This document shows, one piece after another, positions 8,338-16,893 of a DNA stretch of 64,000 nt; position 1 is the stretch's first letter; each line of letters starts with the position of its first letter. The stretch spans positions 1 through 64,000 of the forward strand of contig JBATDG010000108.1 of the NCBI GenBank assembly GCA_049663345.1, written 5' to 3'. A program made the position numbers and the translations under genes. Origin of the DNA: SZUA-365 sp049663345 (GTDB lineage: Bacteria; Bacteroidota; Ignavibacteria; SZUA-365). The notes under the pieces were generated by a model. The model did no database searches and was not told the DNA's origin. It saw only the letters and a program-made list of their open reading frames with translations.

Positions 8338-8556
8338 AATCGATATCGATTGCGAAATCGATCGCGAGACCGAGATCGAAATCGAAATCGATACCGAGAC
8401 CGAGGGCGGTGGGCGAAATCGAGATCGAGTGCGAAAGAGAAATCGAGGACGAAATCGAAATCGAGGACGAAATCGAGATCGAGTGCGATGGGCGAGTGCG
8501 ATGAGGAAATCGAGGACGAAATCGAGATCGAGTGCGATACCGAGACCGAGGGCGAG
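8338..8556. repeat. Degenerate hexanucleotide array, left arm
   Basis: About 220 bp made almost wholly of GAAATC, GAGATC, GAGACC and GATACC hexamers. Open frames here are products of the 6-bp periodicity. It is the inverted counterpart of the array at 8703-8934. Confidence 0.9.
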
Positions 8557-8702
8557 AGCCCCGAAGGGGCGACCTATCATAGCCCAGGCTTTCAAGCCTG
8601 GGTTGCGGACGGCCCTGACCCACCCACCTCTTCCGCCCTGAAGGGGCGCAAGATTATGAGGGCGCGCTGGAGCGCGCCACTCCGGTCGCCTACGGAAGCT
8701 CG
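8556..8702. repeat. REP-like multi-hairpin element
   Basis: A non-coding element with successive inverted repeats: GCCCC-gaa-GGGGC (8558-8570), AGCCCAGGC-tttcaa-GCCTGGGTT (8581-8604) and GGCGCGCT-gg-AGCGCGCC (8661-8678), plus GCCCTgaaGGGGC near 8635-8647. The arrangement resembles dispersed 'gaaggggc...agcccagg' palindromic repeats found in several environmental bacterial genomes, often linked to REP-associated transposases. No transposase is in this window. The likeness is from memory and needs a copy-number search. Confidence 0.6.
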
Positions 8703-8934
8703 ATAAACATCGCCCTCGGTCTTGATTTCGATTTCGCCCTCGCCCTCGATTTCGGTATCGATCTCGATCTCGATCTCGATTTCGGTATCGATCTCGATCT
8801 CGATTTCGGTATCGATCTCGATCTCGGTCTCGATCTCGGTCTCGATTTCGGTCTCGATCTCGATCTCGATCTCGATCTCGGTCTCGGTCTCGATTTCGGT
8901 CTCGATTTCGGTATCGATCTCGATCTCGATTTCT
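8703..8934. repeat. Degenerate hexanucleotide array, right arm
   Basis: About 230 bp of TCGATC, TCGATT, TCGGTC and TCGGTA hexamers, the reverse complement of the left arm's pattern. The open frame through it would encode only Ser-Ile/Ser-Val repeats and is not called. Confidence 0.9.
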
Positions 8935-8935
8935 A

Positions 8936-9077
8936 TTTGAAAAATATTGTGATTATCTTACTGTAATATCTCACTTGGATGAGAGCACAACGATCGCACC
9001 GGTACTGAGCCTGTAAGCTGCAGGGTCACCGGCAGCACCCTTACGACATTTTCTAAACCAATCGGATAGTACATCCT
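8936..9077 (+). promoter_or_regulatory. Structured metK leader, candidate SAM-responsive riboswitch
   Basis: An A+T-rich start (8936-8972, probable promoter region, though no box pair has ideal spacing) leads into a G+C-richer segment that folds on itself: CCGGT (8999-9003) pairs with ACCGG (9028-9032), enclosing CCTG (9010-9013) paired with CAGG (9021-9024). The downstream operon is metK-ahcY. Chlorobi are known to carry the SAM-Chlorobi RNA motif before exactly such metK/ahcY operons. I cannot recall that consensus well enough to confirm a match; the structure is seen, the function is inferred. Confidence 0.35.
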
Positions 9078-10226
9078 ATGGCTTATCTCTTCACTTCCGA
9101 ATCCGTATCAGAAGGTCACCCCGACAAGGTGTGCGACCAGATTTCCGACGCAGTGCTGGACAGCATCCTCAAGGATGATCCAATGGCGCGAGTCGCCTGC
9201 GAGTGTTTTACCACGACGGGCTTCGTGCTGGTCGGCGGTGAGATCACAACGACCGCGTATGTGGATGTGCAGGAAATTGTGCGCAGCACAGTTCGTGAAA
9301 TCGGCTACACGGATCCGAAATATCGCTTTGACGCCGATTCCTGCGGCGTTGCCTCGCATATTCATCAGCAGTCTCCGGACATCTCCCGCGGTGTGAACAC
9401 CGGCGGCGCCGGTGATCAGGGCATCATGTTCGGCTATGCAACAAACGCGACTGCTGAATATATGCCGATGCCGATTCTGTACTCGCACAAACTCGTGCAT
9501 CTGCTCGCGGATATTCGAAAGAATAATCCCAGACTGATGCCTTATCTGCGTCCCGACGCAAAGTCGCAGGTGACTTTTGAGTATGAAGGTCGCACCGCAA
9601 AACGCGTGCACACCATCGTGGTATCGACTCAGCATGATCCGGGCGTCTCGCAGAAGCAGATTCGCAAGGACATCGAGGAGTATGTCATCGCGAAAGTGTT
9701 CCCTGAAGAATTGATGCACGGAAAGGTGAAGCTGCATGTGAATCCTACGGGACGCTTCGAAATCGGCGGACCCCACGGCGATTCCGGCCTCACCGGACGC
9801 AAGATTATCGTCGACACTTACGGTGGCTGGGCTCCCCACGGCGGCGGCGCTTTCTCGGGCAAGGATCCTTCGAAAGTCGATCGCAGCGCCGCGTATGCCA
9901 CGCGCCATCTTGCCAAGAATATCGTGGCCGCAGGCGTGGCTGACGAATGCACAATCCAGATCGGCTATGCCATCGGCGTTGCCAAGCCGGTTTCTATTCA
10001 TATCGACACGCATGGCAGTACGAAAAACGGCGTGAGCGATGAAGCCATCGAGCGCTGGGTGATGAAGAACGTCGATATGACCCCGGGCGGCATCATCGAA
10101 CGCCTGAAGCTGCGCCGTCCGATCTACCGCGCCACAGCTGCCTACGGACATTTCGGACGCAGCGACAAGGACTTCACCTGGGAAAAGCTTGACCTGGTGA
10201 AGGAAATTAAAAAAGCACTCGCATAA
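9078..10226 (+). CDS. metK: S-adenosylmethionine synthase
   Basis: A 382-residue enzyme making SAM from ATP and methionine. Family motifs are plain: TSESVSEGHPDKVCDQISDA-type N-terminus with the ATP/Mg-binding His-Pro-Asp-Lys, GAGDQGIMFGYA (the adenine/methionine loop), GGPHGDSGLTGRKIIVDTYG and GGGAFSGKDPSKVDRS. Length is normal for bacterial MetK. It starts 33 bp-coupled to ahcY downstream, so synthesis of SAM and removal of its product SAH are co-transcribed. No strong Shine-Dalgarno sequence precedes the ATG; the upstream leader is structured and may regulate expression. Confidence 0.98.
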   Translation: MAYLFTSESVSEGHPDKVCDQISDAVLDSILKDDPMARVACECFTTTGFVLVGGEITTTAYVDVQEIVRSTVREIGYTDPKYRFDADSCGVASHIHQQSPDISRGVNTGGAGDQGIMFGYATNATAEYMPMPILYSHKLVHLLADIRKNNPRLMPYLRPDAKSQVTFEYEGRTAKRVHTIVVSTQHDPGVSQKQIRKDIEEYVIAKVFPEELMHGKVKLHVNPTGRFEIGGPHGDSGLTGRKIIVDTYGGWAPHGGGAFSGKDPSKVDRSAAYATRHLAKNIVAAGVADECTIQIGYAIGVAKPVSIHIDTHGSTKNGVSDEAIERWVMKNVDMTPGGIIERLKLRRPIYRATAAYGHFGRSDKDFTWEKLDLVKEIKKALA

Positions 10227-10259
10227 TCTTTTCCATTTCATAGACGGAGTTTTTTCCCC

Positions 10260-11540
10260 ATGGCAAAAGCCAAGAACGATTACAAAGTAAAAGACATTCG
10301 CCTCGCTTCCGAAGGCCGCATGAAAATCGAATGGGCGGAAAGCCGCATGCCGGTTCTCATGGCGCTTCGCGCGAAGTACAGCAAGACCAAGCCGCTCAAG
10401 GGCTTCCGCATCGCGGGCTGTCTGCACGTGACCAAGGAAACCGCTGTGCTCATCGAAACCCTGACAGCCGCCGGAGCAAAGGTGAGCTGGAGCGGCTGCA
10501 ATCCGCTTTCCACCAACGATGAGGTGGCGGCAGCACTCGCAGCCAAAGGCATTTCGATTTATGCCTGGCACGGAATGAACGTGAAGGAGTTTTATTGGGC
10601 CATCGACCGCACGCTGGAATTCAAACCCAACCTCACGCTCGATGACGGCGCCGATCTGATATTCACTATCCATAACAAGCACAAAAAACTGATCCCCGAT
10701 ATGCTCGGCGGAACCGAGGAGACCACCACCGGTGTGCATCGCCTCCGTTCGATGGCGGATGCTGGTCAGCTGAAATACCCGGTCATCGCAGTGAACGACG
10801 CTGAGACGAAATGGGATTTCGATAACGTTTACGGGACCGGACAATCCACACTCGACGGCATCATGCGCGCAAGCAGCATCCTGTTCGCAGGAAAGAATGT
10901 CGTCGTCGCCGGATTCGGCCACTGCGGAAAGGGCGTTGCCGATCGCGTGAAGGGCCTCGGCGCCAACACCATCGTCACCGAAATCAAACCGACCGCAGCC
11001 CTCAAGGCAACGCTGGAAGGCCACGAAGTCATGACCATGGATCAGGCCGCCAAAGTCGGCGATGTGTTCATCACCGCCACTGGCGTGAAGGATGTCATTC
11101 GCGAGAAGCATTTCCTCGCGATGAAGGACGGCGCACTTATCTGCAACACCGGTCACTACGATTGCGAAATCAATATTCCGGAATTGGAGAAGGTGTCCAA
11201 GAGCAAGCGTACGATCCGTGCCAACAACGAAGAGTACATCATCCGGAAAAATGGCCGCCGCCTGTACCTGCTCGCGCAGGGACGCCTGGTGAATCTGGCC
11301 GCCGCCGAAGGACATCCTTCGGAGGTGATGGATATGTCCTTCGCCAACCAGTTCCTTTCGCAGATCCGCATCGCGGAACTTGCCGCCAAGGGCCAGCGTC
11401 TGGATATCGCCGTGCATGATATTCCTGTCGCTCAGGATCAGGATATCGCACGCCTCAAATTGCAGACCATGGGAACGCGTATCGATCGCCTGACTCCCGA
11501 GCAGAAACTGTACATGGACGATTACAGCGCAGGCACCTGA
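10260..11540 (+). CDS. ahcY: Adenosylhomocysteinase
   Basis: A 426-residue SAH hydrolase that cleaves S-adenosylhomocysteine to adenosine and homocysteine using bound NAD. The N-terminal catalytic half includes AGCLHVTKETAVL, YAWHGMNVKEFYWA and the substrate-binding GGTEETTTGV; the NAD fold shows VVAGFGHCGKGVADR (GxGxxG-like), and the C-terminal tail ends LYMDDYSAGT, a variant of the usual KPDHYRY end. The second gene of the metK operon; GGAG lies 9 nt upstream of its ATG. Length matches the shorter bacterial class without the 40-residue insert. Confidence 0.97.
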   Translation: MAKAKNDYKVKDIRLASEGRMKIEWAESRMPVLMALRAKYSKTKPLKGFRIAGCLHVTKETAVLIETLTAAGAKVSWSGCNPLSTNDEVAAALAAKGISIYAWHGMNVKEFYWAIDRTLEFKPNLTLDDGADLIFTIHNKHKKLIPDMLGGTEETTTGVHRLRSMADAGQLKYPVIAVNDAETKWDFDNVYGTGQSTLDGIMRASSILFAGKNVVVAGFGHCGKGVADRVKGLGANTIVTEIKPTAALKATLEGHEVMTMDQAAKVGDVFITATGVKDVIREKHFLAMKDGALICNTGHYDCEINIPELEKVSKSKRTIRANNEEYIIRKNGRRLYLLAQGRLVNLAAAEGHPSEVMDMSFANQFLSQIRIAELAAKGQRLDIAVHDIPVAQDQDIARLKLQTMGTRIDRLTPEQKLYMDDYSAGT

Positions 11541-11588
11541 TATCCGCTCTGCTTCGCTGAAGAAGTAAACAGATTCAACTCAATACAG

Positions 11589-11616
11589 AAGGGCACCCGC
11601 GAGGGAGCCCTTCTGC
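11589..11616 (+). terminator. Hairpin after ahcY
   Basis: AGAAGGGC and GCCCTTCT form a perfect 8-bp stem around an ACCCGCGAGGGA loop, 48 bp after the ahcY stop. No T-run follows, so termination is likely but not certain. Confidence 0.55.
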
Positions 11617-11754
11617 GTTCATCGTCCCCGTCAAAAACCCGCATCTGTGTTTTTCTTCCTCTCCGTGCTATCCTTCCTGGCAATTCAATCTGTGCCTCAT
11701 GATATCAGCATGGATATTCGTATTTTTCGCATACAGTACAACACGAGTCTTGAT

Positions 11755-12414
11755 ATGCCCCTGGTTAATCTTCTCCCCGATCTTACACGCGTCCCTGTCG
11801 GTACCATTTATTGTATCGGACGCAACTACATCAAGCACATCCAGGAACTGGAGAACGAGGTCAACGCTGATCCCGTGCTGTTCCTAAAGCCGGCTGCATC
11901 GCTGATAACGCAAGGACGCGAAATCGAACTCCCGGCGTTCAGCAGCGACGTGCACCATGAAACAGAAGTTGTGCTGCTGGTCGGGCGAGAGGGACGGCAC
12001 ATTGCTGAAGCGGATGCGCTGCATCATATCGCTGGTGTGGGAATAGGACTCGATCTCACCGCGCGCGATACGCAGTCAGCGCTGAAGGCGAAAGGACTCC
12101 CTTGGACAATTTCGAAGGGCTTCGAAACAGCGGCCTGCGTTTCTGACTTTCATCCGACACAGGAATATGCCGACCTCTCCGCTTTGCATTTCACGCTGTA
12201 TGTGAACGGTGAAATGAGACAGGAGGGGGATACCTCGCTGATGATCTTTTCAGTCCCGCGCATCGTGGCATTTATCAGCAGTATCGTGACGCTTCATCCC
12301 GGGGATCTTATTTATACCGGTACTCCGCATGGCGTCGCCGCACTCGCACCGGGCGATCGCCTGGATCTTGAGATGCACGGACTCACCGCCACTTTTTCTG
12401 TCAAAGGCGCATAA
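11755..12414 (+). CDS. Fumarylacetoacetate hydrolase (FAH) family protein
   Basis: A 219-residue single-domain FAH-fold enzyme. IYCIGRNYIKHIQEL, the metal-binding His-Glu of HHETEVVLLVG (H-x-E-x-E), the GIGLDLTARDTQ strand and TGTPHGVAALAPGD match the FAHD1/YcgM group, Mg-dependent hydrolases or decarboxylases of acylpyruvates and oxaloacetate. The substrate cannot be told from sequence and no aromatic-degradation genes are nearby, so housekeeping metabolite repair is as likely as catabolism. The ATG at 11755 is chosen because homologues begin near here; the frame is open upstream to 11647 but reads as non-conserved sequence. It is followed after 15 bp by the M23 gene. Confidence 0.85.
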   Translation: MPLVNLLPDLTRVPVGTIYCIGRNYIKHIQELENEVNADPVLFLKPAASLITQGREIELPAFSSDVHHETEVVLLVGREGRHIAEADALHHIAGVGIGLDLTARDTQSALKAKGLPWTISKGFETAACVSDFHPTQEYADLSALHFTLYVNGEMRQEGDTSLMIFSVPRIVAFISSIVTLHPGDLIYTGTPHGVAALAPGDRLDLEMHGLTATFSVKGA

Positions 12415-12429
12415 GGGAGCAATCCACAC

Positions 12430-14667
12430 GTGATACGCTATCTGATTGTTTCTCTACTCGTTCTGATCTTCAGTATTGGCGGATATTTCATGTTCGGCAG
12501 CTTTACCGGAAGCGCCGCCGGTGGCGGAGATACGCTGAAATCGAGGGAGGCGGGGCTGTACGATACAAGTACCACGGACTGGAACGACTATCTGTGGCCA
12601 ACGAATGCTGGTACGACGCGTACATCCGATTTTGCGGAATTTCGCGCGACGCATTTCCATGCCGGCATCGATGTGAGCACAGGCGGACAAACCGGCTTCA
12701 AGGTTTTCGCCTCGCGTGCCGGTTGGCTGCATTCTGCGTATTTCGAGCCCGGCGGCTATGGCTGGCTTCTCGTCCTCCGCCATCCCGACGGTTACTATAC
12801 TTCCTATGCGCACCTCGAACGGTATAACACGAAAGTTGTCTCCGCCTACCGCGCCAGGCTGCTGAAGCTGAAGCGTTCTTACGGCTATGTGGAATTCGGT
12901 GAAGACACAATCCGCGTAGAAAAGGGTGAGGTCATCGCTTTTACCGGCGCTACCGGTGCAGGCCCCGCGCATCTGCATTTTGAAATTCGCGACCCGCAAT
13001 TCAATCCTGTCAATCCCGGGTTGTCTAAAAATTTACGTCCCGCTGATTCGCTGCCTCCCGAGCTGCGTCAGCTTATCCTCCTGCCGCTCGATGCCTCCAG
13101 CAGCATCGACGACAAATACGACCAGCGGCTCTTTAATGTCTCCGGATCCGGCGATACCCGGCGCATTCCGGGAATGCCCGTGCTGCGTGGGCGAATCGGC
13201 TTAATGCTGCGCGCCAATGACCGTGCGCAAGGCGCGACCGACTATCCGACGCCGTATCGCATCGCGATGTATGTCGATGGGAAGGAAATATTTTCCGCCG
13301 TCAGCAACCGCATTCAGGATTCTCTCGGCTTCCATATTCGCATCGATCGCGATAACGCGCTGATGACGGAAAAGAAAGGCGAGTTTCGAAAGCTCTTTCG
13401 CGAGGAGGGTAATATCCTCGAAACCTATTGGCCGCGTGAATCGCAGGCCGGTGTTTTTTCCGCATCCCATTTGGGCGCAGGAATGAAAAACGTGCTCATC
13501 GTTGCGCAGGATTTGCAGGGAAACAAATCGATGCTCACGATGCAGGTGATGATCGTCGGTGATGCGGCACTGAAGTCCCGGACGAGTGAGAGTGAGCTGA
13601 CGCTGAAGACCAGCGGCGACTGTGCCATGCTGCTGCTGGAAGAAAAAGGGGATAAGGGCTGGACCCCCGCGCAGCAATGGCTGGGCACTGAATCCGAAGC
13701 TGGGGTCTCTGTCGATCTGAAGCGCTTCAGAGGCACGAGCATCCGCGCAGTGACGGTCGATCCATTCGGCAATCGCATCGAACAGGCGACATGGACACCC
13801 GGATCGGTGAATCGGTCGGTTGGTCGGCTGTATCAGCGCCGCCAAATCGAGTACAACCAGATCGTGTATTCGCTCAAATTAGCCGCTCCGTTTACGGCGC
13901 CGCCTGAAGTCAGCATCAAGCAAGGTGACCGGGAAGAGCAGGGCGTCGTGATTCCTTTGGGTGTCGATGAATATCGCGCCGTCCTGACAACGTGGGAGGG
14001 TTTTAGCGGCGCTGCGAAAGTGACCGTAAAGTATCGCATCGGAGAAAAGGAAATTGAGTGGACCGATGACATTAGCGGCTTCCACATCAGCGCGCAGCAC
14101 GGGGGACAGCTGCAGTCGCAGGACGGACGCTTCGTCATGAGCTTCGCCCCCGCCGATCTGCATCGCGACATGCTGCTTACAGTAGAAAAAACCGGTGGAG
14201 ATACCTCAGACACCTATACTGTCGGCCCCGAGGGCACGCCTGTTGCGGGTCGTCCGGTGGTGAGCATTGTTCCAAAGTCCGGAATGAAGAACCCGCTGAT
14301 CGTCGCACCCCGCCCGATTAAAAAGTATGAGGATGTGAAACTCCCGCATTCTGTGGGAGCAAAGATGGGCCGCTACCTCGGATCCTACACGCTCACCGAT
14401 GATACGGCCGGCCCGACCGTCCTTGTCAACATCAACCTGAAAAGCCGTGAACCCGTGCGCATTTCTCTTTCCGACAGCCTCGCCGGAGTTGACTGGACAA
14501 GTATCGTTGCTTCCATTGACAAGGCCATCGTTCCGCTGGAATACGACGAACGCCGCAATCTCCTTGTCCTTCCCTATGAAGTATACAAAGAGATTGGCCG
14601 CGGTGAATTCAGTGTAAGTGTCAAGGACAAGCAGGGGAATGCGACCGTCGTGCGCAGGAAGATGTAA
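12430..14667 (+). CDS. M23 family metallopeptidase (membrane-anchored cell wall hydrolase)
   Basis: A 745-residue protein with one N-terminal membrane segment (residues 4-22) and an LytM/M23 zinc peptidase domain at about 65-195. Metal ligands are visible: H77 and D81 in HFHAGID and the HLH of AHLHFEIRD (H181, H183). The remaining 550 residues have no recognised motif but look like beta-rich periplasmic domains. M23 enzymes cut peptidoglycan cross-bridges during division or remodelling. Translation starts at GTG with AGGGAGC 9-14 nt upstream. It is probably co-transcribed with the FAH gene by proximity only. Confidence 0.85.
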   Translation: MIRYLIVSLLVLIFSIGGYFMFGSFTGSAAGGGDTLKSREAGLYDTSTTDWNDYLWPTNAGTTRTSDFAEFRATHFHAGIDVSTGGQTGFKVFASRAGWLHSAYFEPGGYGWLLVLRHPDGYYTSYAHLERYNTKVVSAYRARLLKLKRSYGYVEFGEDTIRVEKGEVIAFTGATGAGPAHLHFEIRDPQFNPVNPGLSKNLRPADSLPPELRQLILLPLDASSSIDDKYDQRLFNVSGSGDTRRIPGMPVLRGRIGLMLRANDRAQGATDYPTPYRIAMYVDGKEIFSAVSNRIQDSLGFHIRIDRDNALMTEKKGEFRKLFREEGNILETYWPRESQAGVFSASHLGAGMKNVLIVAQDLQGNKSMLTMQVMIVGDAALKSRTSESELTLKTSGDCAMLLLEEKGDKGWTPAQQWLGTESEAGVSVDLKRFRGTSIRAVTVDPFGNRIEQATWTPGSVNRSVGRLYQRRQIEYNQIVYSLKLAAPFTAPPEVSIKQGDREEQGVVIPLGVDEYRAVLTTWEGFSGAAKVTVKYRIGEKEIEWTDDISGFHISAQHGGQLQSQDGRFVMSFAPADLHRDMLLTVEKTGGDTSDTYTVGPEGTPVAGRPVVSIVPKSGMKNPLIVAPRPIKKYEDVKLPHSVGAKMGRYLGSYTLTDDTAGPTVLVNINLKSREPVRISLSDSLAGVDWTSIVASIDKAIVPLEYDERRNLLVLPYEVYKEIGRGEFSVSVKDKQGNATVVRRKM

Positions 14668-14731
14668 ACCTGGGTCAATCAGCGGCTGATTTCACTGCCC
14701 GAAAGACAATCCTGTCGAATACGCAGGGTGT

Positions 14732-15925
14732 CTAACGAACAATTTTCAGGGGAGTGGATGTCGTGTAATCCCCCGCCCGTGTGGACACAAGGTATGTTCC
14801 ACTCGGAAGCGCGAAGAGGTCCAGGGGAATAGCGGTTTCGCCAGGTGCGAGTTCGCCGCTGAACAGTGCTTTGATATATCTGCCTGCTGCATCGAACAGC
14901 GATATGGATATCCCGCTACGAATCGCGCAAGTGAGCCGGATCAACCCTGCATTGCGCATAGGCTGCGGCGATATCTGCATTGTCACCAGCTCCGCCGGCA
15001 CCGGCAGGGTGTGGGAAATCGAGGTAGCAATACCATCGCAGAGCGCGTCAAGTTCACGCGTGCAGATGTAGGGGATAAACCCGGCATTCCTCACTGCCGC
15101 GAGGTACTGGTTTTTCTTTTGCTGCTGCGTCAGATATTCGATCGAAAACACCGGTATGCCGGCATTTCTGAATTCCTGCAGATGCGCAATGCGCTCTGTA
15201 TTGGGAGCAAACGGATTATTCTCTGCCAGGTCCCCGGGGAAAAACACATCTTCCACACCCACAGCATCGATGGCATCGAAGAAATTGTCCCGCATGGCGG
15301 GTGTAATATTTGTGGAATGAAGAATATCGTCCGGATTCTGGGGGAGAATGTAGAAGGCACCGGGCGCATGCGCGTCGGCGTAGGTTCTGATCGAGCGCAC
15401 GAAATCCACCATCAGCGTATCAGCATTAGGCTGCTCTGGATTGTCATGCATCCAATAGTCGAATCCGTCGATGATGTCGAGATAAATGCCGTCGAACCCC
15501 TGCGCTATAATTTTGTCGAGATAGCCGAAGACGATGTTTCGCCAATCGGGATCCCAGAATCGCACCTTGTAATTCCCCGGCCAGTCAGGATTTTCCGGTC
15601 CGAGCCACGCAGGGGGAGTGCTGCTCCATTCCGGCTTCCAGTAGAAGCGGTAGTCCTCGGCTTCACCAATAGAAAAATATGCGATTGCCCTTTTCCCGCT
15701 CAGTTTAATAGCGCTGATTTCACTGGGAGTGAACTTCGTGTCCTCCGTCCCGTCGTTGGAGTAATCCATTACGATCAGTTGGAACGAAGGGTTGGAAGCG
15801 ACTTCATCGGGCATGATGTCCTGAAGCTGGTAGCCCCAGTTTTGTATAGCAGAGAGTGAGGGACGTTGTGCAAGGACGCGAGGTCCGATCAGGAGGAGAA
15901 GGATAAGCGGAACGATGTATTTCAT
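14732..15925 (-). CDS. Secreted GH114-like (TM1410/MJ1477-type) glycosidase with T9SS sorting domain
   Basis: 397 residues: signal peptide (1-20, ending VLAQ), a TIM-barrel of the endo-alpha-1,4-polygalactosaminidase (GH114/TM1410) family, and a C-terminal T9SS sorting domain (from about 320, with SISLFDAAGRYIKALFSGE and LPSGTYLVSTR). Barrel motifs include LIVMDYSNDGT, AYFSIGEAEDYRFYW, FDGIYLDIIDGFDYW (Asp candidates for catalysis) and FSIEYL. Family members cut galactosamine-rich exopolysaccharide; substrate here is inferred. The frame is open to 16003, but the ATG at 15925 has AAGGA seven bases upstream and starts an ideal signal peptide. Expected at the cell surface or outside. Confidence 0.82.
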   Translation of the reverse strand: MKYIVPLILLLLIGPRVLAQRPSLSAIQNWGYQLQDIMPDEVASNPSFQLIVMDYSNDGTEDTKFTPSEISAIKLSGKRAIAYFSIGEAEDYRFYWKPEWSSTPPAWLGPENPDWPGNYKVRFWDPDWRNIVFGYLDKIIAQGFDGIYLDIIDGFDYWMHDNPEQPNADTLMVDFVRSIRTYADAHAPGAFYILPQNPDDILHSTNITPAMRDNFFDAIDAVGVEDVFFPGDLAENNPFAPNTERIAHLQEFRNAGIPVFSIEYLTQQQKKNQYLAAVRNAGFIPYICTRELDALCDGIATSISHTLPVPAELVTMQISPQPMRNAGLIRLTCAIRSGISISLFDAAGRYIKALFSGELAPGETAIPLDLFALPSGTYLVSTRAGDYTTSTPLKIVR

Positions 15926-16070
15926 TCTTTTTCCTTGCTGGTATGTGAGGTGGTGAAGGAAGAAGTTCACCATCACGGCCGAGAGATGCAAGGATGGCGG
16001 CATAAAAAATTGTTCAGTTCACATAAACGGCAGGAGATTATTTTTCTCAACTTCCGTGTTTGAGTACAAA

Positions 16071-16100
16071 TAAAAACGCCATCCACAATGGGATGGCGTT
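16071..16100 (-). terminator. Intrinsic terminator downstream of the beta-barrel gene
   Basis: Ten-base perfect stem AACGCCATCC (16075-16084) with GGATGGCGTT (16091-16100), followed on the minus strand by TTTTTATTTG. It ends the transcript of the genes at 16124-21651. Confidence 0.9.
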
Positions 16101-16123
16101 CCTGTCAGATTGAATTATTGCTG

Positions 16124-16882
16124 CTAGGGCACAGGGAAACTCAGGTCCACGACCAGGCGGAGGTTGTTGACTTTCCACGAATCCGCGTAGGGTGCGTCGA
16201 TCACATGATTCAGGCCGAATTCATACATGACCTGAGGTGAAACGAAACCGTAGCGGAAAGCGAAATCATAACCGAGGCCTATCGACGCGGCGTAGCGGAT
16301 CCCGTTGGCATTGTCAATCGCGCCGGATTGCTCGGGTGCGACCGTACCTGCGGCCCACTCGGGCTCAACTATGGTGGCGGTATGCGCATAGTCGTTTTTC
16401 ATCAGCGCGCCGATGTTTAATCCGCCGGAGAGGAAGAGGCCCGGACCGCCCATCGGATACACTTTGCCATAACCTCCCAAAGAAAGGTACTGCAGAGTGT
16501 AATCGACGTTGTGGTCGCGTACGACATCCCACGGAGTGCCTTGGGGATCCGAGATGCGGTATGGCTCAGTAAAGCGGCCGTCAATCTTGCCGGACATCTG
16601 GTCGAAAGTAAGACGCAGGCCCAGGACTACAAAACGGGTGATGGCCTTTTCGCCCTGCACACCGAAGATGAAATTGGTGCTTTTACCGCTGGCGTAAAAT
16701 GAGTTTTCCGTACTAGGGAGCAGAGGAACGCTGCCTTTGTGGAAAGTCTGGTTGAGGCCTACAAACAGGCCGCCGCGGACCGTGTACCAGGCTCTGTCGC
16801 CAACACGGAGACCCTGCGCATGCGCAGAATGCATGCCGACGAGCGCCAGTGCAAAGAGAAGGAAAATGCTGATGCGTTTCAT
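16124..16882 (-). CDS. Outer membrane beta-barrel protein
   Basis: 252 residues with a signal peptide ending HSAHAQ (about 1-23) and a body of alternating-hydrophobicity strands, ending in LRLVVDLSFPVP with an aromatic near the C-terminus, as in PorT/OmpX-like small barrels. GGYGKVYPMGG and AASIGLGYDFAFRYGFVSPQVMYEFG look like strand-turn-strand elements. No enzymatic motif. AAGGAG precedes the ATG. It lies 11 bp after the giant ASH-repeat gene, so they are co-transcribed; an assembly or anchoring role for its partner is possible but untested. Confidence 0.75.
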   Translation of the reverse strand: MKRISIFLLFALALVGMHSAHAQGLRVGDRAWYTVRGGLFVGLNQTFHKGSVPLLPSTENSFYASGKSTNFIFGVQGEKAITRFVVLGLRLTFDQMSGKIDGRFTEPYRISDPQGTPWDVVRDHNVDYTLQYLSLGGYGKVYPMGGPGLFLSGGLNIGALMKNDYAHTATIVEPEWAAGTVAPEQSGAIDNANGIRYAASIGLGYDFAFRYGFVSPQVMYEFGLNHVIDAPYADSWKVNNLRLVVDLSFPVP

Positions 16883-16893
16883 GTGTCAGCTCC

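Noticed and set aside
8722..8940. Ser-Ile repeat open frame
   Set aside because: Generated by a 6-bp simple repeat with no start context or conserved content.
9108..11417. 769-codon open frame on the minus strand
   Set aside because: It lies wholly antisense to metK and ahcY and mirrors their codon usage; the two plus-strand genes are certain.
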